From: an uncultured Bdellovibrionales bacterium
GTDB taxonomy: Bacteria > Bdellovibrionota > FAC87 > UBA2466
Direction: 5' to 3'
DNA: 27,954 bases
Assembly: GCA_937903155.1 (NCBI GenBank)
Contig: CALCZU010000129.1
Coordinates: 1-27,954, forward strand
The translations under genes were made by a program, and so were the position numbers. Positions 1-10,129 of the stretch are shown here, one piece after another (position 1 is the stretch's first letter; each line of letters begins with the position of its first letter). Below the pieces are notes generated by a model. It was not told the DNA's origin and ran no database searches. It was given only the letters and a program-made list of their open reading frames with translations.

Positions 1-1
1 G

Positions 2-3000
2 ATCTGGCTTTGCGATAATTCCCCGCTTTTAGTTCAAGACGAAAAGAAAAAAACAGATCCTCGCGATTTTCCTCAGCCCGAATCGTATTTAAGAGCCACA
101 AACGCCTTAGCAAAAACGGGGCAACTCCAGCTCTTTAAGAATTCTCCCGTCTATTTATCTGAAAGATTCTACGACAAGTTTAGTCATCTTTCTCCACCCG
201 CTAAAGAAAGATTTTTGAAACTTCTTGAGTCGAATGTGGCTTGTTTAAACTCTCACGCTTCCGAAAGTTTAAAGAAAGATTGGCTCAATCATTTCGAAAA
301 CGATTTCGCTAAAGCTGAACGTACACAAGCGGAACTTCTTTGGTTCTCGGAAGCAGATCGATTGGCTTCTGCCTGCGGACTTTTTCAAGCGGCCAAAGAA
401 CGGGGTATTTCGTTGACGGCTCAAGAAAGCGAGAGCATCCGGAAAGCACGCTCTACGACCTTATCGGAAATCAATTCTATCCTGGCAGCAGCTTCCAAAA
501 GCACTTCCGTGAATCCAAAGTTGAAGCTGGCTGTGAATTCTGAAGGCCAGCCAGAGCTGATGTACCAAGACGAGAAAGAAACTTTACCTCTTAAGAGTGT
601 TGTCAAAAACGCCTTTGGAATTGTCGAGTCGAGTGCGGAAGGAATGACCGCGTTTCTTTATTTGGAAGATTTGAAAAACGACAAGGCTCTCCACGAACTT
701 CTGAACGATAAAGATCTTAAACATGAGAAAGTTTTGTCATTATTAAACCGAACGGCCAGCGGCTTCCAGGCTTTAAATACTTTTTTGGCGAATAGGGCAA
801 TTTCCATTGATTGGAAAAACGCTCTTAACTTGGTCAACAAGCGAGCGGAAAGTCTGCAGGATTTGAGCTTGAAAAAATTTCATCAGGGGGATGAGAAGAC
901 TCAAGGTTTAAACAAAGCTCTCCAAAAAGTTTGGGGATTAAACGATCAATTCACGGCTCAGGCTGCAAAACACATTACTCCAGGGACGGAATATACGGAA
1001 TCGCCCAGTGTCAGAGCTGGAAGTAAAATACGTGTGAAGTTCCCCAAAGAGTATACTTGGATGTCCGCTGGCGCGAACAGCGGAGGGGTGTTTTTCGAAC
1101 AGTCCACACGCGTATTGCGTCAAACAGAATTTGTAATCGACAAGATAAAACCTGGGCAGCATTTCGTAGATGCCCTTCTGGATGCCCATCTCCAAGACTG
1201 CAAGTTGAGCGATGCGTTTAAGAAATCGGGTTGGAGCGGGGTCGACGGTTTTAACAACACATTCTTAACTGCTCGTGAATTCGAACGCCCTGATTTTCGC
1301 GACGATTGGCTTTGTTTAGTGATGCATTGTCGGGATTCGAAGCCGTTTGCGAATGAAAACGCGGTTGAGCTTGCGGACGCCTGTCGAAAAAAAGCGACAG
1401 ATAAAGTCTACACACACATGAAAGAAGCCATTTTTAGGGACAAGCGTAGCACCTTCGAAGTTTTGGACGAGTCGAATGGGAATATTCCCTATGAAAATCG
1501 GACAGTCGATAAACTTAACCCCAACAAAGATCACGATGTCTTGTCTTTTTTGGGGGCGACTCTGGGAGAATTCGATCCCGCAAAGAAAAAATGGATTCAG
1601 AAATCCTACGAGACACAAGCTGCTTCGGCCGAAAGTGCTAAAAAGCGCAAAACTGCTCTCAGAGACTATCTGATTCACGAAATGCAGAATTTAAGATGGG
1701 GAGACCCCGGAATCGATTCTGAAACGTGGTGGAAAAATTTCGACGAGAAAAAGCGCATTTTAAGTGCGCTCCAGGCAAAAACGGAGCCTCCTGAGCTTGT
1801 GGAAGCGGTTCGCGAAGCAACGGGTTTTCTCTTGTTGGCGCTCCCAAATGAGCACCCGTCAAACGTTTTGGCACGTGAAGCCAGCCGACCGACGCATTTG
1901 GATAAAATTTACGACCCCTCCAAGTTGAACGATCAAGACAAGAAATTAGCGGCGGAAATTATCAAGATGCTTCCCCATGCTTCACCCAAATGGCAGTTGG
2001 AACAGAAAGCGATTGGAAATAGTTTAAAACCTGGGCAAGCCCACCCTTCGCTGCATGAGGTTTTAATTTCTCTTCATGACGATGCTTCCAAAAATAAAAT
2101 GAAGGTTCATGGAGTCATAGACTCGGACCTTTTGGCATCGAAGCGACTTCCTGTGGATACGAAAGATATGAGCTTGACTCATCAAAAGTTTTTGAAAAAA
2201 GAAATGGAAGCGCTTTCAAAAGCGATGGCCAGCGAAAATCCTCGTCGCGAGTTTCAAAAGCATTCTCCAGATTGCGAAGAAATCGAGAAAGAGTTTTGGG
2301 GACAGGAAGAAATCGCCGGCTCTGCATTGACCTTACAACGAATGCATCTCACTTTGAATCGTCAGGCGGCAATTCTTTCGGATTTTTTAGATGCCAAAGA
2401 AAACCCGCCTAAGGAAATTTTCTTATTCTCTTCCCTATCGAAAGCCCTTGCAACGGAAATTGTTCCGAGTGGTAAAGAGGGAATCGATAAAGTTTCCACA
2501 GCGAACATGAACAAACAGAAAGTAGAACTCATGTTGGAGGGGATTGGAACGCATCTTGAGAAATTGCGTGCATGTATTATTCACAGTGCTGGGAGGGATG
2601 TCGTTGCTTCAGATATCTCAGCTTTTGTGAAAGAATTAGCAGGAGCTGATTTTGAGTTGATTCGCGAAAAACAAAGTTTGAAAAAGCGCCCGGGGGCAGG
2701 AGCTTTGGCCTATCTAAATGAACCCTACCTAGCGTTCAATCGGAATACGGCTTGCTCGAAAATTCAGATGGATACCGTCACCACTGCGCCAGCACGATTC
2801 AGTAAATATCCCGAAAAGTCGGCTCAAGGGGTCGAAATGCCAGATGGCACGATGATGAGAAACTGGTTTATCGATCGAAGCGGTAACAAAAGAGAGACCG
2901 GTCCTCTAGTACGAAAAAGATGTGACGTGGAAGGCGATTTGAAAGAGATCGACTCAAAAACAGCAAGCGCTTATGGCAGTAAGGATCCCCTGGTGCTGCA

Positions 3001-6000
3001 CGAAGAGAAATTGCAGATGCTTGAGCGACAAACGATGCACGATCTTTATCGTAAAAGTCAGGAGTGTGCGGAACTTCAGCTCAGAACTACCTATCCTTAT
3101 CTAGCCGACACCATCTACTATCACGAACAGCCTGGAGTGAACCATGGTTCGGGCCTCAATTCAGATTGGGATGAAAAAGAAGCCAATGCGGGGAAGAAGG
3201 CGAAGGAATACGAGAAACTTGCAAAAGACTGTCAGCAGGAACTCGCTGTCATGAACCGCGAAGCGCAAAAGTACACTCCGTATGTCGGTATGATGAGCGC
3301 AAGTCGAGAGGCTCACCTCAATTTACCTCCCTATCTGCGAGATATCGGAGACCATCTCGCTTCGAATTTTGAGATCAAGCGCCCCTCTACGAATCCAGAT
3401 GAAAAGCTGAAAGCTGCTGAAAACGCAAAATATGTAAAAGAGCGCGAGCAGTTAAAAGACATTATTCACAATCCGCGTCCCGGTGCGATGCTTAGCTTTT
3501 TAGCGTTTGCTCAAGAGGGAAAACTCTGTAACTCCTATCAAAAACAATTGAAAGATAATTCAAAACGATATCCCGATAGAAAATCAGCGACCGGAGCCGT
3601 GGCCGCGATTTTTGGTAAAGTCGAGGACCCAGCATTCAATTTCTGTGATGCTTTAAAAACGCGCGAGCAACGGCTCGCAATGAAAACGCAGTTTCAAAAA
3701 ATGCTAGTCGATCTTTACGTGGATTCCCAAGATCCGATTCTTGCAAAAATGAAAAGCTGGCCCGCTTCTTATTGGAGTAAGTCGCCTCCCGATCCTGAGC
3801 TCCAAAACTTAAGAATCGAGCTGATGAAAAAAGTTGAGCAGGAACTTAAAGAAGCCAATAGCAAGGATTTTATCGCATTGTCCGCGACCGAAAGAGCCAA
3901 ACAACTGGCGCTGATGATGATTAACGCAGCAGAAAGTGGTGGCGAATTTGGCGAAAATAATGAAAAGCTGACCGCCTTAGAGTCCGTTGAAAAAGAAAGT
4001 CAACGTGGTGGGATTTTAAGACTTTCGCCGACCTTTACTGCAGCGATGGCTGCATTGGAGGCGAGTAGCATGGTGAAAAAAGACCCAGCCGTGACTCCTC
4101 CTGCATTACAGCTTCTCGAAGAAGTGAAGAAACAAACGCCTTCCGTCGCTGGACTTTCGACTCATGAAACAAACCGAGTTTTAGAAACGGACCCCAAACT
4201 TGCCCAAGCCGCAGTAGCGCTTTTAAAAGAAATTGAAGCCGGTGGAAAAGGTGGGCCTAAGGGAGAACTACACCAAGTTTTAATAAAACATTTACCTCAT
4301 CTAAATGAAAAACTTCCTCCTGAATTGACGACTGCGCTACTTGTTCACTACAAACAAGATGAAGATCCGATCAAACCCATCAAAGAAAAAGCAGAAAAAG
4401 AATACCAGGATTTGCTGACTAAAGTTGAAAATAGAAAAACGAACACTCTTACTCCCGAAGAAAAAAATATCCTGAAGCTTATTGCCAAAAAGCTATTTGA
4501 TACGGATCAGGTAGATAGTGAAGGCTTTCAACGTGCGATGACTGCAGAAGAGTCGAAGAGATATGAGGCAAGAGCCCTTCTTTCTCTGAAAAAGCAAGCT
4601 GCGGACAGACTGCTAGAAACGGGACTTTTAAAACTTTCAGGGGAAAAACGTGAACAAGCTATTGGAAATGTGGCACGTGAAGCTGAACTCCGTTTTCTGC
4701 ATACAAAACTCGCACAAATTGACGAGCTTTTGGAAAATCCCAAAGCGACTCCCCAAGACAAAAAACTTTTGGAAGGCGATAAAGCAAATCTGACGAAGCG
4801 ATTGAAAATCGCGGTTCTTGACAGTGTCGATGCTAAAACAGCCGTTGATGCCGCCATTGCGACTTTTCGTTCTGCCAAAAGTGGTTTAGCGAGCCGTGAT
4901 TTAAGCCAGCTTGAAATCCTGCAAAAACTTTCGATCGCTTTAGGTGAAAGTCAGAGCCCTGCAGGCCAAAAACAAGATGATGCCACTCTCGCACTGATTA
5001 GAGATATCATTGACCGGCAAATTGGAATTGGTGGCGAACAGTTTTCATTCCCTTCGGAACACCTTGAAAAAATGCCTTTTACGAAGCTCACTGACTTGAG
5101 TATTGAAAATGAACTGCGTGAGCTTAACGAAAAAAGTCCTTTAAGAGGAACTCCTTACTATAACAATCACTCTGCGGTGCGCGTGAGAAGCGCGCTTTTC
5201 GGCAATCTCTCTCATATTGAAGCGACGCTCCACGGGGGATTTGATAAAAATAAAGCCCGAGTGGAAGTTAAACCAGCTTCCTCCGACCCATTAGGAGCCA
5301 TCGTTGGATCCGGGGCAACGACTAAAGACGTGGCTGCCAATGCAAAGGAAGCAGAGGACGAAAATAAAATTATTCGTAAGGCATTTGATCTCTCGGCCTT
5401 AGGCGAGGAGTGTGAAAAATGGATCCTCGCAAGAAACGCTGAGGAAGTGCATGCTTTGATCAATCCCAAACAAAGTGAAGAAGATTTAAAGGCGGCCGCG
5501 GAGTTGATCCAGTCTCAGAAAGAGTTGAGCGAACTGAATACCGAAGTTGACTCTACGATTCAAGAACTGAATGTTACTCTCCATAAACAAAATTCGCTCC
5601 TTTTAAGTCTGGAGCGTTCGAAGCGGGTGACGGATAAAAATGATCAGTTTCATTTGGACAAGAAAGTGAAGGCAGATCTAGAGGCGAGCCTAGCTGAAAT
5701 GAACCGGGAAATTGCGGGACTTCGAGAAAGAATAGAAAAAGGAAAACAAACTTACAATTCCAAAAAGAATGATCTAAAAAATCTATCCGAACTTGCTCTG
5801 AAGAAGAAGGCGGCAAGAGATGAAAGTGCCTTGAAGCCTGGTTCAGGCGGAATAGCGGGTCTTTTAGACGGTAAAAAGAAGAAGCCTGCCGACGAAATGT
5901 GTTTGGATAACTCTCTCATCCGTGATTTCGGATTTGCGGGAATGGAATCGTCGAGAGATTATAAAAACGAAACTTTCCAAACACTAGAACGGCAAAGACG

Positions 6001-9000
6001 GGCAAAATATTTAAGCTGGTTGAATGCTCTCAAGTTGCATCCACCCGAAACGGATAAAGAGCGGAAAGACGCCTTTGATTATGCCAGAGATCCGAAAAAC
6101 AGGTTTGCAGTCTCAGACGATAAGCTTTTAAGAACAATCGAAGAAATGGCTCAAATTGGTAAAAGACAGAAAAACTTGTTAGTGAACGACAAAGCACTTC
6201 TTGCGAAATTCGGACTGAAACCGGTTGATCCTTCTGAACGACCTGATCTCACGCAAATTAAACTGAAAATAGAAGGAAATGACCTCTTAAAAGATTGTTT
6301 CCATGTGAGTCCGGAAGGGCATGAAAAAGGTTGCTCGGAAAAAGACATGGCAAAGCGGTTAGAAGTTTTAGCACCCGCGCTCCTTTCTTTGAGCGAGAGC
6401 GAACGGGCGAATCCGAAACCTTATGCTGGTTTCCCGTTTAAGATTCTTAAACAGCAGATTATCGATATGTGGTCTGCGGGCGGAATGCGTAAATTTGTCA
6501 AAGTGAACGACAATTTGATTGCGAAAGTTATTTTGGATAAAAACAACAAAGACTATGTCCTTGAGTTTTTCGATGCTAAAGGACTCGAGTCGCACGCCAA
6601 TGCTCTCGCAAAAGAAGCTAAAGAGATTCAAGAAAAGGAGAAAGATCTTTTCTTAGATATTCGATCGGCGAATAACCACAGTCTGGCTTATGAAGGTTAC
6701 GAGTGGATTCGAAAACAGTTCGGTGACCCGAGCCATGTCCAAAAAGCGAGACAAGCGGCGGGCGAAAGCCTTGCGAATTTGGATAGACTTGCTCTCCGAT
6801 TGCAAGCACTCGATGGAGTCGATGTCGAACTCGAAGGTTCTCCCGAGGACGCTCGCGCCAAGGGTCTAGAACTTGCGCTTGATAGAAAAATGGGAATCCG
6901 AACCGATCTGACCGAGACTCTGAAACTTTCTGAAGAACAACAGGATGCGAAAACACGCGATGCGGTGATTCTCGTCGGCTCGACTGTCGCCGGTTGTGTG
7001 CTGACGGGCGGTATCGGTTGCTTGACAGCAGGAGTGTTATTCCGAGGCGCGATGGTGAAAACGCTTGGAAGAGTGGTTGGAAAAGAGGCCGCGCTCTCGG
7101 TGGCGAACGCCATGACCGCTGGAGTGGCAGTGAAGTTAGGAAAGGTAGGAGCTCAGATTGGACATGCGGCTGGTACGTTCAAAATGATGTACTATCTCGA
7201 ACAAGGCCGTTTTCTTGTGAATGATATTTTTTATGAAGGGGGTTACGGTTTTTACGACAAAAACCAAGACTGGAAAACTTCCGCTGAGCAGACATTAACT
7301 ACATCGACGTTATTTTCTGGCGGTCACCTCGCCGCAACGGGTGCATTAAAACTTGCAAATCTTAGAGTCTTTGCAACTCAAGTTTCAAACGCTGGTTTGA
7401 AATTGAAAGATGTCGGCAGCGCGCTCAATGAGTACAAACTTTTAGTCAATTCGGGTGCGAAAACCGTCGGAACAAATGCGGAAAGAGTTCTTTTACAAGC
7501 TACGGGAGCTGGAAAATCTGCCGGAGTTTTAAAGCCTGTAGATTTGATCGCTAAAGTTGAAGGCAACCTAAGTCTGGTACCTCTAAAATTTTGGCAGGCG
7601 CCAATTTCTCAATTAATGACGGCTTTGCCTAAACTCACTACTTCAATGACTCAGTATGTGGGAAATGTGGGTGGCCATTTGCTTCTGGACTATCAGAAAA
7701 AGACAGAGCTCGACCAAGCTTTCAATTTTGAAAAGGATCTTGCGCATACTATGGCGTCTGAAATCTCTACCAGCTTATTTCTTCTGGGGGGAGATGCCTT
7801 TGTCGCTGGACTTGTGAGAAGTTTTCTCGGGAAAGTTGCGTTAACGGGGGCCGTGAATTTTTCAATTGGCAGGATTGGAAAAAGAATTGAGGACTATTTT
7901 GTAGAAAAAGATTATCAAGAGGCTTTGAAAAGAGCCAACGCGTTGCCAGATGGTAAAGAAAAAACCGACGCTTTTAACTCGCTCATTGAGGGATATCGAC
8001 ATGGCCTCGAAGAGAAAGAGAAACTTGCGACCGGCGAGCTCATTCAAAGTTTATTTACAGACGTCGCCGTCTTCGGGGGAATGTCTTCAAAAGCTAGCTG
8101 GACAAGTGAAGCAAATCTTCGTGCTTCCTCAAGTTTAAAAAGAGGCGTGCCTGTGAGTAAAGTTTTAGAACGATTTACGACCTTTGCTCGGAGTAATTTG
8201 CCCACCCCTCCTGCTCACGTGCCGATGCCTGCAGGACTGGAGCATATTGTTAGTAAACCGGGCGGCGATTTATTAAGAGACATGAAAGTCGTCAAGGATG
8301 CAAAAGGTGCTTCGTCCCAAGAAGCCGCACAAGGATTAAAAATCATTTTTGATCAGATGGCTCACGAATACTTGAAGAACAAAGGGGTTAAGCTCCACCC
8401 CGAAACGATCGAAAGATTCTTGGACTCCTATTTGAAAGACTTTCCTCCAGGTTCGAAGGTCACTTTTGCAGAATATGTTGAACGCAGTGTCTTAAACTCT
8501 ACTCCTCCAGAGTTTGAATATATTTCAAAACATCCTGGCGGCGGCGGACTTTTAAGCGAACTCAAAAAAATTCGAGACAAGCGAGGAGAAGGTTCAAAAG
8601 AGGCAAAAGAATTTTTGGACAAGATGCTCGCACACATGCGGACACAATACGCGACCGCGGGACACGAGTTTTCTCCACAAACTTTGGAAAAAATTTTAGA
8701 AGAGTACACTCACGAGCATTCTTCGAAGTCAAAAGCGACGTTTGCGGAATTTGTTGAGAAAACATACAATAAAGCCAGAGTCGACCTCGCAAATCAATCG
8801 ATTGAAAGACTCAATGGCACCACCAGCAACTCGAGACTGGACAACGCAACGAGAGACAGACAACGCAATGAACTCTTATCTCACTGGAAAACGGTTCTCG
8901 AAAATTTAGACTACAATGACCCGGTGCAGTTAGCACGGCTCTCGGAGCTTCCTTCCGAACTTCTTGCGATGCCTTTAAGCCAAAATACGGCAAAAAACTC

Positions 9001-10027
9001 GGGCTTAAATACCCGGCAAGCCTTAGCGAAGATTATGTCCCAGCTCCACGGAACAGATATTACTGATGCTGAAAGATTTTTGGAAGTTTATCTGCCCCTC
9101 CACGAGTCTACTAAAACCAAAACGAAAAATGGTTCCGGAGTTCGTACGGCAAATGATCTTTTAACGCAATTTGCTTTATCCCGCCCTGAATCGCCTCTGG
9201 CCGCAGCGGAGTGGGTGGAAAAAAATATGCCTCTCGATAGATACCTGCAGATTTATGGAAAAGACAAAGCCGCTCAAGACGTTGTTGCAGCGATGGTCTA
9301 TCCTTTGCTTTACGACAAAGGATATGCTCGCGATAAGGATCAATTAGAGACTTACATCAAAATGCATTGGAATCAGATTCGGCAGCCTGGAATGACGGCT
9401 AAGAGAATCGCTGAAGACGCGCTTAAGAGTCAGAAAGAACAAGCCAGAAGAGGAATTACCGTTGAGCAAGTTCGAGAAGCCAAACCAGACCTCGCTCAGC
9501 TCGAAACGATGGACATGAACAACGAAGCACAACGTGAAAATCTTTCGAAAATTCCTTCGGCACTTCTTGCGACGGCGAGCGTGGACAAAGCAAATTCCAA
9601 CGGCAAAACGCCACGACAGGCTTTTGCGAAAGCCTTGGCGGATTATCACGGTGTGACGCCTTCTGTAACTGAAGCTTTCTTAGATGTTTATCTTCCTATC
9701 AATGGGGCCGCCAAAGCCAAACCGGGCGAAACCCATACTGCGGCTGACGTCCAAAAAGAGTTCGCTCGATCACTTCCGACGTCTCCGACAGCCCTTGAGT
9801 GGATAGAAACTAATAAAGTTCCTATCAATAAATATATCGAAATTCATGGACAGTATACTGGAGCGCCGAAGTTAGTTTTGGAAATGGTGCTTCCACTGCT
9901 ACCGAAAAATATTACTCCTGAAAGAGCATCCATTTATATCTTTACTCATTGGGAAGAGTTTTTGAAGCCGGGAACCACGCCGAAGAGTATCGTCAACGCC
10001 ATGATTAAGGGCGAGTCGAAAAGGTAA
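2..10027 (+). CDS. Giant Lys/Glu-rich helical protein, 5'-truncated by window edge (at least 3341 aa)
   Basis: I do not recognise a family. The frame is open from position 2 to the TAA at 10025-10027. The first start-like codon, the TTG at 215, has 71 in-frame sense codons before it and no good ribosome site, so the true start lies left of the window. The protein is highly charged and mostly helical, with few cysteines. A Leu/Glu/Lys heptad-like stretch at about 5520-5820 looks like a coiled coil. Hydrophobic Gly/Ala-rich segments lie at about 6960-7045 (AVILVGSTVAGCVLTGG and following), 7090-7175 and 7750-7870; they resemble membrane-inserting or membrane-associated helices. The C-terminal third of the tail consists of duplicated modules (8240-8774 and 8897-10024). 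No nuclease, protease or RHS motif was seen. A large secreted or envelope-associated protein, or a toxin-like protein with a membrane-active middle, is possible but only inference. Confidence 0.9.
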   Translation: MWLCDNSPLLVQDEKKKTDPRDFPQPESYLRATNALAKTGQLQLFKNSPVYLSERFYDKFSHLSPPAKERFLKLLESNVACLNSHASESLKKDWLNHFENDFAKAERTQAELLWFSEADRLASACGLFQAAKERGISLTAQESESIRKARSTTLSEINSILAAASKSTSVNPKLKLAVNSEGQPELMYQDEKETLPLKSVVKNAFGIVESSAEGMTAFLYLEDLKNDKALHELLNDKDLKHEKVLSLLNRTASGFQALNTFLANRAISIDWKNALNLVNKRAESLQDLSLKKFHQGDEKTQGLNKALQKVWGLNDQFTAQAAKHITPGTEYTESPSVRAGSKIRVKFPKEYTWMSAGANSGGVFFEQSTRVLRQTEFVIDKIKPGQHFVDALLDAHLQDCKLSDAFKKSGWSGVDGFNNTFLTAREFERPDFRDDWLCLVMHCRDSKPFANENAVELADACRKKATDKVYTHMKEAIFRDKRSTFEVLDESNGNIPYENRTVDKLNPNKDHDVLSFLGATLGEFDPAKKKWIQKSYETQAASAESAKKRKTALRDYLIHEMQNLRWGDPGIDSETWWKNFDEKKRILSALQAKTEPPELVEAVREATGFLLLALPNEHPSNVLAREASRPTHLDKIYDPSKLNDQDKKLAAEIIKMLPHASPKWQLEQKAIGNSLKPGQAHPSLHEVLISLHDDASKNKMKVHGVIDSDLLASKRLPVDTKDMSLTHQKFLKKEMEALSKAMASENPRREFQKHSPDCEEIEKEFWGQEEIAGSALTLQRMHLTLNRQAAILSDFLDAKENPPKEIFLFSSLSKALATEIVPSGKEGIDKVSTANMNKQKVELMLEGIGTHLEKLRACIIHSAGRDVVASDISAFVKELAGADFELIREKQSLKKRPGAGALAYLNEPYLAFNRNTACSKIQMDTVTTAPARFSKYPEKSAQGVEMPDGTMMRNWFIDRSGNKRETGPLVRKRCDVEGDLKEIDSKTASAYGSKDPLVLHEEKLQMLERQTMHDLYRKSQECAELQLRTTYPYLADTIYYHEQPGVNHGSGLNSDWDEKEANAGKKAKEYEKLAKDCQQELAVMNREAQKYTPYVGMMSASREAHLNLPPYLRDIGDHLASNFEIKRPSTNPDEKLKAAENAKYVKEREQLKDIIHNPRPGAMLSFLAFAQEGKLCNSYQKQLKDNSKRYPDRKSATGAVAAIFGKVEDPAFNFCDALKTREQRLAMKTQFQKMLVDLYVDSQDPILAKMKSWPASYWSKSPPDPELQNLRIELMKKVEQELKEANSKDFIALSATERAKQLALMMINAAESGGEFGENNEKLTALESVEKESQRGGILRLSPTFTAAMAALEASSMVKKDPAVTPPALQLLEEVKKQTPSVAGLSTHETNRVLETDPKLAQAAVALLKEIEAGGKGGPKGELHQVLIKHLPHLNEKLPPELTTALLVHYKQDEDPIKPIKEKAEKEYQDLLTKVENRKTNTLTPEEKNILKLIAKKLFDTDQVDSEGFQRAMTAEESKRYEARALLSLKKQAADRLLETGLLKLSGEKREQAIGNVAREAELRFLHTKLAQIDELLENPKATPQDKKLLEGDKANLTKRLKIAVLDSVDAKTAVDAAIATFRSAKSGLASRDLSQLEILQKLSIALGESQSPAGQKQDDATLALIRDIIDRQIGIGGEQFSFPSEHLEKMPFTKLTDLSIENELRELNEKSPLRGTPYYNNHSAVRVRSALFGNLSHIEATLHGGFDKNKARVEVKPASSDPLGAIVGSGATTKDVAANAKEAEDENKIIRKAFDLSALGEECEKWILARNAEEVHALINPKQSEEDLKAAAELIQSQKELSELNTEVDSTIQELNVTLHKQNSLLLSLERSKRVTDKNDQFHLDKKVKADLEASLAEMNREIAGLRERIEKGKQTYNSKKNDLKNLSELALKKKAARDESALKPGSGGIAGLLDGKKKKPADEMCLDNSLIRDFGFAGMESSRDYKNETFQTLERQRRAKYLSWLNALKLHPPETDKERKDAFDYARDPKNRFAVSDDKLLRTIEEMAQIGKRQKNLLVNDKALLAKFGLKPVDPSERPDLTQIKLKIEGNDLLKDCFHVSPEGHEKGCSEKDMAKRLEVLAPALLSLSESERANPKPYAGFPFKILKQQIIDMWSAGGMRKFVKVNDNLIAKVILDKNNKDYVLEFFDAKGLESHANALAKEAKEIQEKEKDLFLDIRSANNHSLAYEGYEWIRKQFGDPSHVQKARQAAGESLANLDRLALRLQALDGVDVELEGSPEDARAKGLELALDRKMGIRTDLTETLKLSEEQQDAKTRDAVILVGSTVAGCVLTGGIGCLTAGVLFRGAMVKTLGRVVGKEAALSVANAMTAGVAVKLGKVGAQIGHAAGTFKMMYYLEQGRFLVNDIFYEGGYGFYDKNQDWKTSAEQTLTTSTLFSGGHLAATGALKLANLRVFATQVSNAGLKLKDVGSALNEYKLLVNSGAKTVGTNAERVLLQATGAGKSAGVLKPVDLIAKVEGNLSLVPLKFWQAPISQLMTALPKLTTSMTQYVGNVGGHLLLDYQKKTELDQAFNFEKDLAHTMASEISTSLFLLGGDAFVAGLVRSFLGKVALTGAVNFSIGRIGKRIEDYFVEKDYQEALKRANALPDGKEKTDAFNSLIEGYRHGLEEKEKLATGELIQSLFTDVAVFGGMSSKASWTSEANLRASSSLKRGVPVSKVLERFTTFARSNLPTPPAHVPMPAGLEHIVSKPGGDLLRDMKVVKDAKGASSQEAAQGLKIIFDQMAHEYLKNKGVKLHPETIERFLDSYLKDFPPGSKVTFAEYVERSVLNSTPPEFEYISKHPGGGGLLSELKKIRDKRGEGSKEAKEFLDKMLAHMRTQYATAGHEFSPQTLEKILEEYTHEHSSKSKATFAEFVEKTYNKARVDLANQSIERLNGTTSNSRLDNATRDRQRNELLSHWKTVLENLDYNDPVQLARLSELPSELLAMPLSQNTAKNSGLNTRQALAKIMSQLHGTDITDAERFLEVYLPLHESTKTKTKNGSGVRTANDLLTQFALSRPESPLAAAEWVEKNMPLDRYLQIYGKDKAAQDVVAAMVYPLLYDKGYARDKDQLETYIKMHWNQIRQPGMTAKRIAEDALKSQKEQARRGITVEQVREAKPDLAQLETMDMNNEAQRENLSKIPSALLATASVDKANSNGKTPRQAFAKALADYHGVTPSVTEAFLDVYLPINGAAKAKPGETHTAADVQKEFARSLPTSPTALEWIETNKVPINKYIEIHGQYTGAPKLVLEMVLPLLPKNITPERASIYIFTHWEEFLKPGTTPKSIVNAMIKGESKR
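8240..8774 (+). repeat. Tandem protein-coding duplication A (two ~90-residue modules in the giant protein)
   Basis: Copy A1 is about 8240-8500 and copy A2 about 8510-8774, a period of 270 nt. Both start with an aromatic/acidic lead into a Pro/Gly-rich turn (SKPGGDLL versus KHPGGGGLL). A charged helix and a 'hEKhLEEYh' type helix follow, ending in TFAEYVER versus TFAEFVEK. The DNA has diverged, so the duplication is old and kept at the protein level. Confidence 0.8.
8897..10024 (+). repeat. Tandem protein-coding duplication B (two ~180-residue modules at the C-terminus of the giant protein)
   Basis: Copy B1 is about 8897-9439 and copy B2 about 9500-10024, a period of 603 nt. Matching landmarks in order are LENLD/LETMD, LPSELLA/IPSALLA, TRQALAKIM/PRQAFAKAL, FLEVYLP/FLDVYLP, AAEWVEKN/ALEWIETN, LDRYLQIYG/INKYIEIHG and HWNQIRQPGMT/HWEEFLKPGTT. 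The second copy ends at the stop codon. Each B unit may itself be two A-like halves, since the FLEVYL...EWVEK pattern echoes the A modules. Confidence 0.85.
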
Positions 10028-10097
10028 TCCCGCACCTCTGAATTCATTCGTTATCAACGTCTTTTAGAAGCGTTTGAATGCGTTGACTCCTTGTGTT

Positions 10098-10113
10098 GGC
10101 TTTGAGAAAAGCC
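10098..10113 (+). other. Short hairpin with GAGA tetraloop upstream of the small exported protein
   Basis: GGCTTT (10098-10103) pairs perfectly with AAAGCC (10108-10113) around a GAGA loop, a GNRA-type tetraloop. It lies between the giant gene and the AAGGAG ribosome site at 10119-10124. There is no T-run after it, so a leader structure is likelier than an intrinsic terminator. A six-pair stem can occur by chance. Confidence 0.3.
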
Positions 10114-10129
10114 TTGATAAGGAGTAAAT

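Noticed and set aside
6618..7113. Leftward frames of 112 and 138 codons inside the giant gene
   Set aside because: They are antisense to a continuous long coding frame, with Ser/Arg-rich shadow composition and no ribosome sites.
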